DNA of 41,951 nt, from assembly GCA_964526475.1 (NCBI GenBank), contig CAZGKF010000030.1:1-41951 (forward strand), in the 5' to 3' direction. Each line of letters opens with the position of its first letter. Position 1 is the stretch's first letter. Below the pieces are notes generated by a model. The model did not search any database and was not told the DNA's origin. It saw nothing but the letters and a program-made list of their open reading frames with translations. This DNA comes from CAYVTV01 sp964526475 (lineage in GTDB: Bacteria; Bacteroidota; Bacteroidia; Bacteroidales; GCA-2748055). Positions 26,348 to 35,227 of the stretch are shown here, one piece after another. Made by a program: the position numbers and the translations under genes.

Positions 26348-26382
26348 CGGATATTTTTGGAATTATTTTCCAAAAATATCCG
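26348..26382. promoter_or_regulatory. Perfect 15-bp palindrome upstream of ATPase-2 (operator candidate)
   Basis: CGGATATTTTTGGAA (26348-26362), five bases, then its exact inverse (26368-26382). It ends 32 bp before the ATPase-2 ATG and about 100 bp from the sigma-2 ATG. There is no T-run after it in a coding context, so an operator for a dimeric regulator is likelier than a terminator. Confidence 0.5.
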
Positions 26383-26414
26383 GTTTTTCACTTATATTTA
26401 CATAAAAAAATGCG

Positions 26415-27662
26415 ATGTACATTAAACGGGAAATACATACTGCTATTAAAAATCACTTGAAGAGGAAGGAATATACAATTATAACAGGTCCTCGTCAAAG
26501 CGGTAAAACATCATTATTACAGGCTCTTTTCAGTGAACTGACAGAAGAAGGAAAAAATGTAAGTTATATCACTTTTGAAGATAAAGATATACTTTCAGCA
26601 ATTAACACTCATCCGGAAGAAGTTTTCTCTTTCACTCCCCGCCCGGAAAAGAAACTAAAAATGAGCGACAGGTCAAATCAACCTGCTTTCCTGTTTATGG
26701 ATGAAGTTCAATATGCTTCTGATCCTTCAAATGTATTAAAATATCTTTTCGATGTGTATGGTGAGAATTTGAAGATAGTGGCTACCGGAAGCAGCGCTTT
26801 TTATATTGATAAAAAGTTTTCCGATTCACTGGCCGGCAGGAAAAGAATATTTGAATTAAAAACTCTGTCCTTTGAAGAATGGCTTTCATTCAGAAACCGG
26901 AATGAATTGTATAATGAATTGTTAAAGATCAGACAGAAGCGTGAATACATCTCTATGTCCTACAGAGAACTACTTGAAATGTTCAATGAATACCTTATTT
27001 ACGGAGGATATCCTGAAGTTGTTATGGAAAACAAAAAAGAAGAAAAAATCCTGTTATTAAAAGAGTTGAAAGATTCTTTTCTAAAAAAGGATATAGATGA
27101 GTCAGGAATAAGTTATCCGGATAAATTTTATTATTGCATGGCAATTCTGTCCGGTCAGACAGGAAACATGGTTAATAAAAACGAATTGGCAAATACTGTC
27201 GGGGTAGATAATAAAACGATTGACAAATATCTGTACATCCTTCAACGTTGTTTTCATATAGAGCTTGTTCGGCCATTTTATTCAAATGTAAGGAAAGAAC
27301 TAACCAGGATGCCAAAGGTGTATTTTAAGGATACGGGCATGAGAAATGTTGCCCTCAATCGCTTCTATGATTTCAGAAGCCGTGAAGATCAGGGAGCTTT
27401 AACGGAAAATTATGTGTATAACCGCCTGACTGAACTTTATGATCAAAACAATATCAAATTCTGGCGTACTACCGAAAACAAGGAAATTGATTTTATTGTC
27501 ACTCTTTCATTTAAGGAAGGATTAGCGTATGAGGTTAAAATGAACTGCAGAAATATAAAACTAACTTCAAAGAAAAAGTTTTTTGAGAATTATCCGGGAT
27601 ACAAACTGGAAATTATTTCTTATGAACCGGGAAGTGATTGTAAATGGGTGCTGAAGTTGTAG
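26415..27662 (+). CDS. AAA_14/DUF4143 ATPase (ATPase-2)
   Basis: This 415-residue protein has Walker A GPRQSGKT at 25-32, Walker B AFLFMDEVQ with D96-E97, sensor-like KIVATGSSAFYI, and FELKTLSFEEWLSFRN. A helix-turn-helix-like middle (NELANTVGVDNKTIDKYLYI) precedes the DUF4143 end, where ENKEIDFIV...AYEVKM keeps the D...ExK pattern. It belongs to a different branch from ATPase-1 and ATPase-4 (GPRQSGKT rather than GARQVGKT), so these genes are not simple local duplicates. Its stop codon touches the truncated 3' end of another ATPase read from the opposite strand. Confidence 0.92.
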   Translation: MYIKREIHTAIKNHLKRKEYTIITGPRQSGKTSLLQALFSELTEEGKNVSYITFEDKDILSAINTHPEEVFSFTPRPEKKLKMSDRSNQPAFLFMDEVQYASDPSNVLKYLFDVYGENLKIVATGSSAFYIDKKFSDSLAGRKRIFELKTLSFEEWLSFRNRNELYNELLKIRQKREYISMSYRELLEMFNEYLIYGGYPEVVMENKKEEKILLLKELKDSFLKKDIDESGISYPDKFYYCMAILSGQTGNMVNKNELANTVGVDNKTIDKYLYILQRCFHIELVRPFYSNVRKELTRMPKVYFKDTGMRNVALNRFYDFRSREDQGALTENYVYNRLTELYDQNNIKFWRTTENKEIDFIVTLSFKEGLAYEVKMNCRNIKLTSKKKFFENYPGYKLEIISYEPGSDCKWVLKL

Positions 27663-27962
27663 TAAATCGCCTTTTTGAGGTAATCTGAGCTAATGAGCCA
27701 CTAGTAACTGCAAGTTGAAAAAGGTTTCCCTTATTGTTCCTTCTTCCTCACCTGTCATATTCAAACTGTAAAATAAATTAGTATTTCCAAGATAAATTTT
27801 ATCCGGTTTATGCAGGATATTATTGCCTTTTGCTTCCTGCATGAGGGTACTTACCACCTCAGCTTTTTCAAGATAATCAAGGTGCTTTAATAATGTTCTC
27901 TGGTCGGCAATGAAAAGCTGATTCCTTAGATTTAAAATAATATTCTTCGCAATAAAAGACAA
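27663..27962 (-). pseudogene. C-terminal remnant of a DUF4143 ATPase (copy 1)
   Basis: The open part reads LLKHLDYLEKAEVVSTLMQE, then KPDKIYLGNTNLFYSLNMTG and GTIRETFFNLQLLVAH before TAG. In the sister remnant near 36 kb the same place reads VAHQLRLPKNGD; here CAG has become TAG and the frame continues LRLPQKGDLL for some codons, ending exactly where ATPase-2 stops. No Walker motifs and no DUF4143 catalytic end remain. It is therefore both truncated and interrupted. Confidence 0.75.
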
Positions 27963-28122
27963 AGAAAAGGCTACAGAAGCACAACTCTGCCAGGGCTAAT
28001 CAATTTTATCAGAAGGTTGAAAAAGCCCGTTATTAAGTACAAAACTACACCTCACTTGACAGGAATCAATTATGTATAAAGATTAGCTTCGGAGTGGTGC
28101 GAATCTTTATCTTATAAAAAAA

Positions 28123-28166
28123 TCAAACCACCCAAACTTATCAGATGATATGTTAGGGTGGTTCTA
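28123..28166 (-). terminator. Rho-independent terminator after susD-3
   Basis: Minus-strand stem AACCACCCTAAC/GTTTGGGTGGTT (arms 28126-28137 and 28152-28163) has one mismatch and is followed by TTTGATTTTTTT. The sequence from here through the susD stop is nearly identical to that behind susD-2. Confidence 0.75.
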
Positions 28167-28196
28167 ACCTTATACGATACTTATTTTACCTCAATA

Positions 28197-29945
28197 TTAA
28201 TCCCACCCAGGATTCTGCTCCATATTCGGATTTAATACAATTTCAGATTCAGGTATGGAATTCAGGTAATCACGATCCAGCTTAAATCCATATCCGTTGG
28301 GAATGATATTTTTATAAGGATCAAGAAAACCATCGTCGTCAACAGGATAAGGATTTATAGTAGTTATTTGGGATGCTAAAAAGCCTTTAGGCCTTTTACC
28401 AACGATCAGCTCATCTGCAGCTGCCCAGCGGGCTATATCATCCCAACGAAATCCTTCGGTAGCAAGTTCCACACGCCGTTCGCGTCTTATCTCATTTATA
28501 ACGGGAGACAAACTAGGAAAATCCCAGTTGGGATCAGCAGTAATATCTGCAAGAATTAAATTTGGCATACCAGCCCTGTCTCTGAGAAGTTTTACGGACT
28601 TATCAATATCAGCCTGAGTAATAGTGCCCAATTCTGCCTTTGCCTCTGCATAATTCAGTAAAACTTCCGCGTATCTTAAAATAATAGACGGAGAATCTTC
28701 AAAATTAGGAGAATGGTAAATAAAACGCGGATTATAGCCTTTGAGCAAAATATAACCTGCAGGACTTTGCTGTGAAGTTTTAGTATTCAGCTCATTATAA
28801 TATATATCACTCCAATAAGTAATAGTCCCATCGTCAAGAATGTAATATTCAAAATCCGGGGTTGCAATGGTTTGAAAGAATCTCGGATCACGATTTACCA
28901 TCTCATCAGTCAATGTGGTATATCCCTGGAAAAGAGGATTACCGGCAATTGGTTTACCATCTGTACATAAATATGCATCAGCCAGTTGCTTTGTTACAGA
29001 ACGTCCGGAGGCTCTTGACAGATCATAATTTTTCGCATTTGTAATTCCAAGGTCGACGGAAAATTTCTTCCAGAACAGTACTTCCTTATTTGTTGAATAA
29101 TCTCTGAAAGTTGAATGCAAGTCATAATAATCCGAGGATGGATTGCCGGTTGAATAGATTTCAAAATCACCTGACTCCATAATTTGCGTAGCTGCCTCAA
29201 CAGCTTTATTAAAATACTTTTCAGGCTGCGGATTACTTGCTCCAAAAGGAGTATTGGCATGGTATTTCTGCCAGGTGCCTTCATACAGGGCTATTCTGCT
29301 TTGCATCAAAAGCGCCATCCATTTATAGACACGGGAAGCTCCGTCTGTCCTGTTTTCTGTAAGATACATAGCTGCGGTATCCAGGGCAGCTATTATGTTG
29401 TCGGCTACGATGTTTCTTGCATCCCTTGCACTATAAAGCTCTGGTGAATTTGTATTCAGCTCGGTTGTAATCCATTGAATATCCCCGTAGGTTCTCAAAA
29501 GATGGAAATAGATCATTGCCCTGAAAAAATAGGCCTCACCAAGATATGTCTTATAATCGTCAAAACTGGCAGATTCTTCAACCTTTCTGTAATTATCAAA
29601 GAAAAAGTTAATCTGTCTTACGTCACCAAAAGGCAGCCCGCCGGTGGTACTTACAACCCGGGTCCCTTCCAGGCGTGAATTTGGGGAGAGAGATATTTCG
29701 TTATCGCTTCCCAAATCCTGGGAACGGCCATGATCTGATCCGGCATCTCTTTGAGCATCCCACCTCACAGGAAAATATTCCCTCTTATAAAATTGCACCA
29801 AATAGGTTTTGAGGTCTTCAGGTTGTTTGAAATAATCAACGGATGTTACTTCATCCAAAGGTGTCCTGTCCAGGAAATCTTCCTGGCACGCATTGAAGAT
29901 TATTCCCAATGCGATAAAACTGATAATTATTAGTAAATATTTCAT
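28197..29945 (-). CDS. SusD/RagB outer-membrane lipoprotein, module 3
   Basis: This 582-residue SusD-family lipoprotein has lipobox IFNAC (Cys20), then QEDFLDRTPLDEVTSVDYFK, AEVLLNYAEAKAELG, EIRRERRVELATEGFRWDDI near 490, and a NPNMEQNPGWD end. It closely parallels the module 2 protein but differs in the middle (residues about 290-370: ITNAKNYDLSRASGRSVTKQ and after), where SusD proteins bind ligand. It starts 15 bp after the susC-3 stop. The duplication with divergence in the middle suggests related but distinct ligands. Confidence 0.95.
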   Translation of the reverse strand: MKYLLIIISFIALGIIFNACQEDFLDRTPLDEVTSVDYFKQPEDLKTYLVQFYKREYFPVRWDAQRDAGSDHGRSQDLGSDNEISLSPNSRLEGTRVVSTTGGLPFGDVRQINFFFDNYRKVEESASFDDYKTYLGEAYFFRAMIYFHLLRTYGDIQWITTELNTNSPELYSARDARNIVADNIIAALDTAAMYLTENRTDGASRVYKWMALLMQSRIALYEGTWQKYHANTPFGASNPQPEKYFNKAVEAATQIMESGDFEIYSTGNPSSDYYDLHSTFRDYSTNKEVLFWKKFSVDLGITNAKNYDLSRASGRSVTKQLADAYLCTDGKPIAGNPLFQGYTTLTDEMVNRDPRFFQTIATPDFEYYILDDGTITYWSDIYYNELNTKTSQQSPAGYILLKGYNPRFIYHSPNFEDSPSIILRYAEVLLNYAEAKAELGTITQADIDKSVKLLRDRAGMPNLILADITADPNWDFPSLSPVINEIRRERRVELATEGFRWDDIARWAAADELIVGKRPKGFLASQITTINPYPVDDDGFLDPYKNIIPNGYGFKLDRDYLNSIPESEIVLNPNMEQNPGWD

Positions 29946-29960
29946 AATTATTATACGTTT

Positions 29961-32900
29961 TTAGAATGTTAAATTGACTCCAACGGAAAACATGGACGAC
30001 AGCGGATAATGAGCTCCGACAAAATTTCTGGCAAAAACTGTTTCAGGATCTATAATTTTTGGTAAATGCTTAAATGTTAAAAGGTTTTCCCCTGAAAAAT
30101 AAATTCTTGCTTTCTGAATGTAAACCCTGTTGGATAAATTCTGTGGAATTGTGTACCCTAATTGCAAATTTTTTAATCGTAAATACGCCGCATTAAGGGC
30201 AAACCTTGATTGTGTAAGTCGATTCTTTGCTGTTTCCCATGAGAAATAGGGCTTCGCAAAATACGCATCGGTATTGGGCCCCAAAATATTTGTTTCATCA
30301 GCAGGTCTCCAGTAATCCAATACAGGACTACCTTTTAATACTGCAGATGATCCAGTCAACCTATCCATTCCAAAAAATATGGGAACATTATTAGCAGTGG
30401 GGAAATAGTTATTTTTCCCAATCCCCTGCCAGAACATGTTAAAATCAAAGCCTTTCCATGTAAATCCAGCGGTTATCCCTATATTATACCGAGGAGATAT
30501 ATTTCCTATTACAGTTAAGTCCCCATGATCATCTATTGTTCTTTGGCCATCGTTAATGATATCATCATCGGTAAGATCCTTATATTTCATATCACCTACT
30601 GTCCACTGGCTATAATACTTGGACTGATCGGGCATATCAGCTAATTCTTCATCTGTCTGAATAATTCCATCGGTAATGAACCCCCATACTTCGCCGTACT
30701 CTTTACCTGCATACCATGTGTCAATCAGTCCTTTATCGTTAGTATATTTTAATATTGTTGTTCTGCTGTCTCCCAAACTGATCTGTGCATTATAGGAAAA
30801 GTCGGTTGAAATACGATCCCTCCAGCCAACTGTTATTTCTAATCCTTTGGTTTCAAGTTCTGCATTGTTACGTTGCGGCGCGCTTGTTCCTAAAAGTGAG
30901 GGAAGAGTTAATGAAGGTCCGATCATATCGGTAGTTTTCCTGTTGTACCAGTCAAATACCAGATCCAGCCTATTATCCAGGAACCCGGCATCCAAACCAA
31001 AATTGAGAGTAGTAATAGTTTCCCAGGTCAGATCTTCACTGATCAATGATGGTGCTGCAGTGTACAAAGGCAGTGCATCATCAATAATACGATTGAAATC
31101 GGGCTGAATCAGCATCCTTGATAAATACAGATAATTATTTACATTCTGATTACCTAATGATCCGTAAGATCCTCTTATTTTCAGCCTGTTAACATATGGC
31201 CTGATGCCTGACCAGAATTCCTCTTTCGAGATTGTATATCCGGCTGAAGCTGACGGGAAAAACCCCCATCTGTTTTCTTTGGCAAACCTGGAAGAACCAT
31301 TGTAGCGTGCACTGAATTCCAAAAGGTATTTTTCCTTGTAATTATAGTTCAGGCGACCGAAAACACCTTCTGTTGCCCAATGATTCATACTATCATCAAG
31401 TGTTGTGGTTCCAAGTGCAGTGCTGATAGAAGGTACTTCCGGAGTGATTAAGCTTTCTCTTTTACCATACAATGATTTGTAACTATTTAACTCTTGCTCA
31501 TAACCAACTAAAACCTTAAAAAAATGATCGTTTAATGATTTTTCATAGGAAGTTACCACATTGAACAAATGAAAAAGTGTTGAAGCTGTACGTGTTTCAA
31601 AGCTGGCGCTTTTTTTCCCAATATTACCAAAAGCGCCCGTTGCCAGTTCCACCCAAACAGGTTTAGGATTCTGGACATTATCCAAAGTTGTTAACCTGAA
31701 ATTATACGAAACATTCATTTTCAAACCTTCCAGGGGGTTTAATTCACCGCCAAATGTTAATAAAAGATCATTGGACTTTGTCTTATCCCTCCCGGTATCT
31801 TCCATCAATCTTATTAATGGATTTTGAATACTGCCGTTTACGTTATATTTAGGCGTCATTGGACCAAAGGTGATGATCTCTCTGAACCACCTGCTCCTGT
31901 CATTTACCGTAGTTCCTAATGGATGATCAGTAAGGGATTGGGTAAATTTTGAACCAAAATTAAACCCGAGCCAATCAGTAACTTTCGTTGAAAAGTTAGC
32001 TATAGCATTATACCTTTTGTAAAAGTCATAGCCATATTTATACACCCCATCATCATTAAGGACTCCTCCTAAAATATAATACTGGGACTTCTCATCTCCT
32101 CCGTATATTGAAATATTGTGTTTCTGCGTCCATACAAGATTTTTATAATATTCATGCGGCCAGTCATAATTTGCATTACCCTCCCATCTGCCTCGCCATA
32201 AGTTCTGCGGGGGGCTATCAACATTATATTCATTAGGATATGACCCATTCATGTAGGCTGTAATCCTATCAACTTGTTCTGCCGGATAAACAGGTCCTAC
32301 CCCGGAATTAGCTCTTGCCTGATTATAAGCTGTTGCCCATGTCAATGCATCATAAAAATGAGGGATATTAATCGGATGCTTAAGTGCCATGTTGTTGTCA
32401 TACTGAACGCGGGGGCCTATACCTACCCCCCCTTTTTTTGTGGTTATCAAAACCACACCAAAAGGTGCACGTGAACCATAAATAGCAGAAGCAGATGCAT
32501 CTTTCAAAACAGAAATACTTTCCACAGATTCAGGATCTATATTATTTATATTCATTGGCACCCCGTCCACCAGGATAAGTGGTGCATCATTCCCGCTAAT
32601 GGATCCTACTCCACGGATATTAAAAGTTCCTGAAGCACCGGGTTCATTCACATTCCCGGACATCTTAAAATTCAGGTTGGGTGCAGCACCTTGCAAAAGA
32701 AATGACATATTAGGCGCAGACCTGTTAGCTAGTTTCTCGGCCGATACTACATCCACAGAACCCGTTAAATTTTCCTTTTTCTGTGTTCCGTATCCTACCA
32801 CTACAATTTCTTCCATGCCAATAATATCTTCCTCCATCATCAATGTAAATACGGTTCTGCCTTCCACAGGAATTTCCTGCGTTCTCATCCCCACAAAGGA

Positions 32901-33452
32901 AAACACCAATACACCATCCTCCGGAACATTTGCCAGGGAGAAATTTCCCTGTACATCAGTAATTGTACCAAGGGTAGTTCCCTTTACCATCACTGTGACC
33001 CCAATTAAAGGATCACCGTTTTTATCGTTCACGGTTCCTGTAACAGGCTGGGGTTGGAATGCCTCAGCCTTTAAGCTGTTAATATACTCCTTAGCCGATA
33101 AAATGATTTGCCGGTCAAAAACCACATAACTTATTTCCGTGTTATCGAACAGCTGAGACAAAATATTGTCAATTTTCTGATCTTTTACTGAAAGATTGGT
33201 TTTCCGGTTTATATCAATGAGTTTGGAATTGTATAAAAAGAAGAATTCACTTTGTGCCTCGATTTGTGAAAGAACTTCCTTTAGGGTTGCATCCCTGAGG
33301 TTAATGGAGAGCATTGTCGATTGCGGGTATGAATTTACCGCAAATATGTGAAATACATTTAGCATTAATAGTAGTAGCGTATTTCTCATGATCTTAAAAA
33401 TTTTAGAACAGCATATTTGTTTATAATATGCGTTAATTAGTGTTTTTTTCAT
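29961..33452 (-). CDS. SusC/RagA TonB-dependent receptor with STN domain, module 3
   Basis: This 1163-residue receptor has a signal segment (MRNTLLLLMLNVFHIFAVNS), an STN domain (LSINLRDATLKEVLSQIEAQ), a regulatory-like domain (GTVNDKNGDPLIGVTVMVKG), a plug (EEIVVVGYGTQKKENLTGSV...ILVDGVPMNI) and a barrel. It resembles SusC-2 over most of its length. However, the DNA for the first part of the regulatory-like domain matches susC-1, and the breakpoint at about 32966 begins the stretch identical to susC-2. It is thus a mosaic of the other two receptors in this domain. It should transport its ligand with SusD-3 and signal through FecR-3. Confidence 0.96.
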   Translation of the reverse strand: MKKTLINAYYKQICCSKIFKIMRNTLLLLMLNVFHIFAVNSYPQSTMLSINLRDATLKEVLSQIEAQSEFFFLYNSKLIDINRKTNLSVKDQKIDNILSQLFDNTEISYVVFDRQIILSAKEYINSLKAEAFQPQPVTGTVNDKNGDPLIGVTVMVKGTTLGTITDVQGNFSLANVPEDGVLVFSFVGMRTQEIPVEGRTVFTLMMEEDIIGMEEIVVVGYGTQKKENLTGSVDVVSAEKLANRSAPNMSFLLQGAAPNLNFKMSGNVNEPGASGTFNIRGVGSISGNDAPLILVDGVPMNINNIDPESVESISVLKDASASAIYGSRAPFGVVLITTKKGGVGIGPRVQYDNNMALKHPINIPHFYDALTWATAYNQARANSGVGPVYPAEQVDRITAYMNGSYPNEYNVDSPPQNLWRGRWEGNANYDWPHEYYKNLVWTQKHNISIYGGDEKSQYYILGGVLNDDGVYKYGYDFYKRYNAIANFSTKVTDWLGFNFGSKFTQSLTDHPLGTTVNDRSRWFREIITFGPMTPKYNVNGSIQNPLIRLMEDTGRDKTKSNDLLLTFGGELNPLEGLKMNVSYNFRLTTLDNVQNPKPVWVELATGAFGNIGKKSASFETRTASTLFHLFNVVTSYEKSLNDHFFKVLVGYEQELNSYKSLYGKRESLITPEVPSISTALGTTTLDDSMNHWATEGVFGRLNYNYKEKYLLEFSARYNGSSRFAKENRWGFFPSASAGYTISKEEFWSGIRPYVNRLKIRGSYGSLGNQNVNNYLYLSRMLIQPDFNRIIDDALPLYTAAPSLISEDLTWETITTLNFGLDAGFLDNRLDLVFDWYNRKTTDMIGPSLTLPSLLGTSAPQRNNAELETKGLEITVGWRDRISTDFSYNAQISLGDSRTTILKYTNDKGLIDTWYAGKEYGEVWGFITDGIIQTDEELADMPDQSKYYSQWTVGDMKYKDLTDDDIINDGQRTIDDHGDLTVIGNISPRYNIGITAGFTWKGFDFNMFWQGIGKNNYFPTANNVPIFFGMDRLTGSSAVLKGSPVLDYWRPADETNILGPNTDAYFAKPYFSWETAKNRLTQSRFALNAAYLRLKNLQLGYTIPQNLSNRVYIQKARIYFSGENLLTFKHLPKIIDPETVFARNFVGAHYPLSSMFSVGVNLTF
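32797..32966. repeat. 170-bp block identical to a segment of susC-2
   Basis: This is the partner of 23551-23720. Immediately beyond 32966, for another ~90 bp to about 33057, the sequence switches to being near-identical to susC-1 (14062-14148), where susC-2 is different. Confidence 0.8.
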
Positions 33453-33459
33453 AAATTTG
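33452..33459 (+). promoter_or_regulatory. Promoter-like -7 box for predicted antisense RNA, module 3
   Basis: TAAATTTG on the plus strand is an exact TAnnTTTG box, beginning in the susC-3 start codon. It is the best of the three equivalent boxes. Confidence 0.4.
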
Positions 33460-33465
33460 AATGTT

Positions 33466-33550
33466 TTTAGTAAATAAATCTGATTTGTTTGCTGAATCGG
33501 ATTGTAAACTGAAAATCAAGAGGAAAGCGTTCCAGCGCTTTCCTTTTTTT
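33466..33550 (+). ncRNA. Predicted antisense RNA to the susC-3 leader
   Basis: The plus strand ends in AGGAAAGCG-TTCCAG-CGCTTTCCT (33521-33544) followed by six more T residues and CTTT, an intrinsic terminator pointing opposite to the operon. With the exact -7 box above it predicts an RNA of about 85 nt, complementary to the susC-3 leader. The stem equals that of module 2 but the loop and upstream sequence differ. Confidence 0.5.
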
Positions 33551-33598
33551 CTTTAGAGTGGTTAAGTCATAATAGATAGTTTTTAGTTAGACAATAGT

Positions 33599-34666
33599 TT
33601 AGTTTTTTCTTTTCTCTGAAGGCTTGTAAAATAATTCAATGGTTCTTTTTTCAAATGTGCCGTCGTTATGTTGTTTCCTGGGAATATTTTTATACCAGAT
33701 TGGTGCCGATATGGCAAGCATCTTCAGCACTTCGTCAAGAGTTTCATCCTGAAAGGTTGCCACATAACTATAGGTTTCAAGAATTTCATCCTTAATTACA
33801 ATGTTTACATTATACCATCGGTTTATTCGTTTTACCACATCAGTAAACGGGTCATCCCTGAAAACCAACTTCCCCTCTGTCCAGGAAATATATTTTCCCA
33901 CATCTGCTTTCTGAATATAGCTTTCAGAAACTTCAGGCATACAATGTAACAGCTCCCCGGGTATAAGAGAAGCTAAACGTTTCTGACCTTCAGTGGTCTG
34001 ATGATAAATATCAAGCTTCCCCTCTGCGAGAACTATTTCTGCTTCAGGCACATCATCCCAGGCAATTACATTGAACGATGTTCCTTTTGCAACAACATGC
34101 AGGTTTTTTACTGAAACTACAAATGGTTTTTTCGGATTAGTCTTCACATCAAAGAATGCTTCCCCTGTAAGACTAACATTTCTTGTTTTTCCCGGGAAGC
34201 GTTCCGGATATTCGAGGTATGATCCCCCGCTTAACCATCCTTTTGAACCATCGGGCAGATAAAACATAGTGCGCGATCCCAGTGGGGAATAAATCCCGGT
34301 ATAAGTATCCTGTGATCCGGCAAGCCTTCTTTCATTTCTTGTTGCAACATGCCATAATAATAAAGGAATAAATAAAACAGCTGCAATTCTTGAGAAGTAA
34401 GCTATCACTCGAATTGACACTGATCTTTTCGGTTCTGCCTGCTCTTCCCTGTGTTTTATTTCACGATAGATTTTACCAAGTACCAGCGACTCATTATAGC
34501 TTTCGAAATCTGCTCCTTCTCCCATTTCCTCCCAGTACTGACTGGATTTTTCTCTCAAATCATGCTCTGCCTCTAAACTTTTAAACCAACCTGTAACAAG
34601 GGATTTATCTGTTTCCATCCCCTTACTCTCCAGATATCGCTTAAGTATCTGATAATTTATTTTCAT
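33599..34666 (-). CDS. FecR-family anti-sigma factor, module 3
   Basis: This 355-residue protein has a cytoplasmic N-terminus, one membrane segment (about 88-107), FecR-domain motifs (SRTMFYLPDGSKGWLSGGSY, VSLTGEAFFDVKTNPKKPFV, VVAKGTSFNVIAW) and DUF4974 (RINRWYNVNIVIKDEILETY). It should relay the SusC-3 signal to sigma-3. The cytoplasmic part diverges strongly from FecR-2 while the periplasmic domain stays similar. That is expected if each anti-sigma factor is matched to its own sigma factor. A stem-loop with ACCAGG/CCTGGT arms lies just upstream in the leader. Confidence 0.94.
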   Translation of the reverse strand: MKINYQILKRYLESKGMETDKSLVTGWFKSLEAEHDLREKSSQYWEEMGEGADFESYNESLVLGKIYREIKHREEQAEPKRSVSIRVIAYFSRIAAVLFIPLLLWHVATRNERRLAGSQDTYTGIYSPLGSRTMFYLPDGSKGWLSGGSYLEYPERFPGKTRNVSLTGEAFFDVKTNPKKPFVVSVKNLHVVAKGTSFNVIAWDDVPEAEIVLAEGKLDIYHQTTEGQKRLASLIPGELLHCMPEVSESYIQKADVGKYISWTEGKLVFRDDPFTDVVKRINRWYNVNIVIKDEILETYSYVATFQDETLDEVLKMLAISAPIWYKNIPRKQHNDGTFEKRTIELFYKPSEKRKN

Positions 34667-35227
34667 CTCTTCTTTTTAATTTTTAATCTCCAACCGGGAA
34701 AATAAACCAGGAAATATAATTTACGATACTCCCTGGTTTAACCCGGCTCCTTATTAACTAACTACTAACAAAAACTACTACTAATAAAACTAATTCTATT
34801 TGTTTAAATAAAATCTATTATATACCGCTTGTTCTGTTTAATATGAAAACATCAAATCAATAATAAATTTTTCTTAATTCAATCATACCCCTAAATCCCC
34901 CAAGGGGGACTTTTGTCAATGCCTAAATAACGTTGACCTTTTTATTACTTATTTTTACTGCCAACTGCCCACTGCCAACTTTACTTTTATACTGCCCACT
35001 GCCAACTTTTCCCTACTGTCATATCTATTTTCTTAATTTAACATTCAAACCACACACAAGAGTTTTATATATATAAATTAATGCCCTGAATACATGAAAC
35101 ACCCAGTGCCGAAAAAATATTTTTTTGAGAAAATATTTAATTTATTGGAAACGAGGCGATTAGAGGAGTGAATATTTTGCATATTTTAAAATGCCACTTT
35201 CCCGGTAAATTAACATCATCTGCCTTA
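34667..35227. other. 561-bp gap between fecR-3 and sigma-3 with several small repeats
   Basis: No gene is visible. An inverted repeat CCGGG..AAACCAGG / CCTGGTTT..CCCGG lies at 34694-34747. The hairpin CCCCCAAGGGGG at about 34897-34908 is a motif widely dispersed in Bacteroidota intergenic DNA. From about 34960 the unit ACTGCCCACTGCCAACT occurs twice with a partial copy before it. Together they suggest an accumulation of dispersed repeats. A separate promoter for fecR-3 could fit here. Confidence 0.5.

Noticed and set aside
32599..33129. 176-codon plus-strand ORF inside susC-3, and similar ones in susC-1 and susC-2
   Set aside because: They are mirror frames of the conserved regulatory-like domain; their mutual similarity follows from conservation of the receptors.
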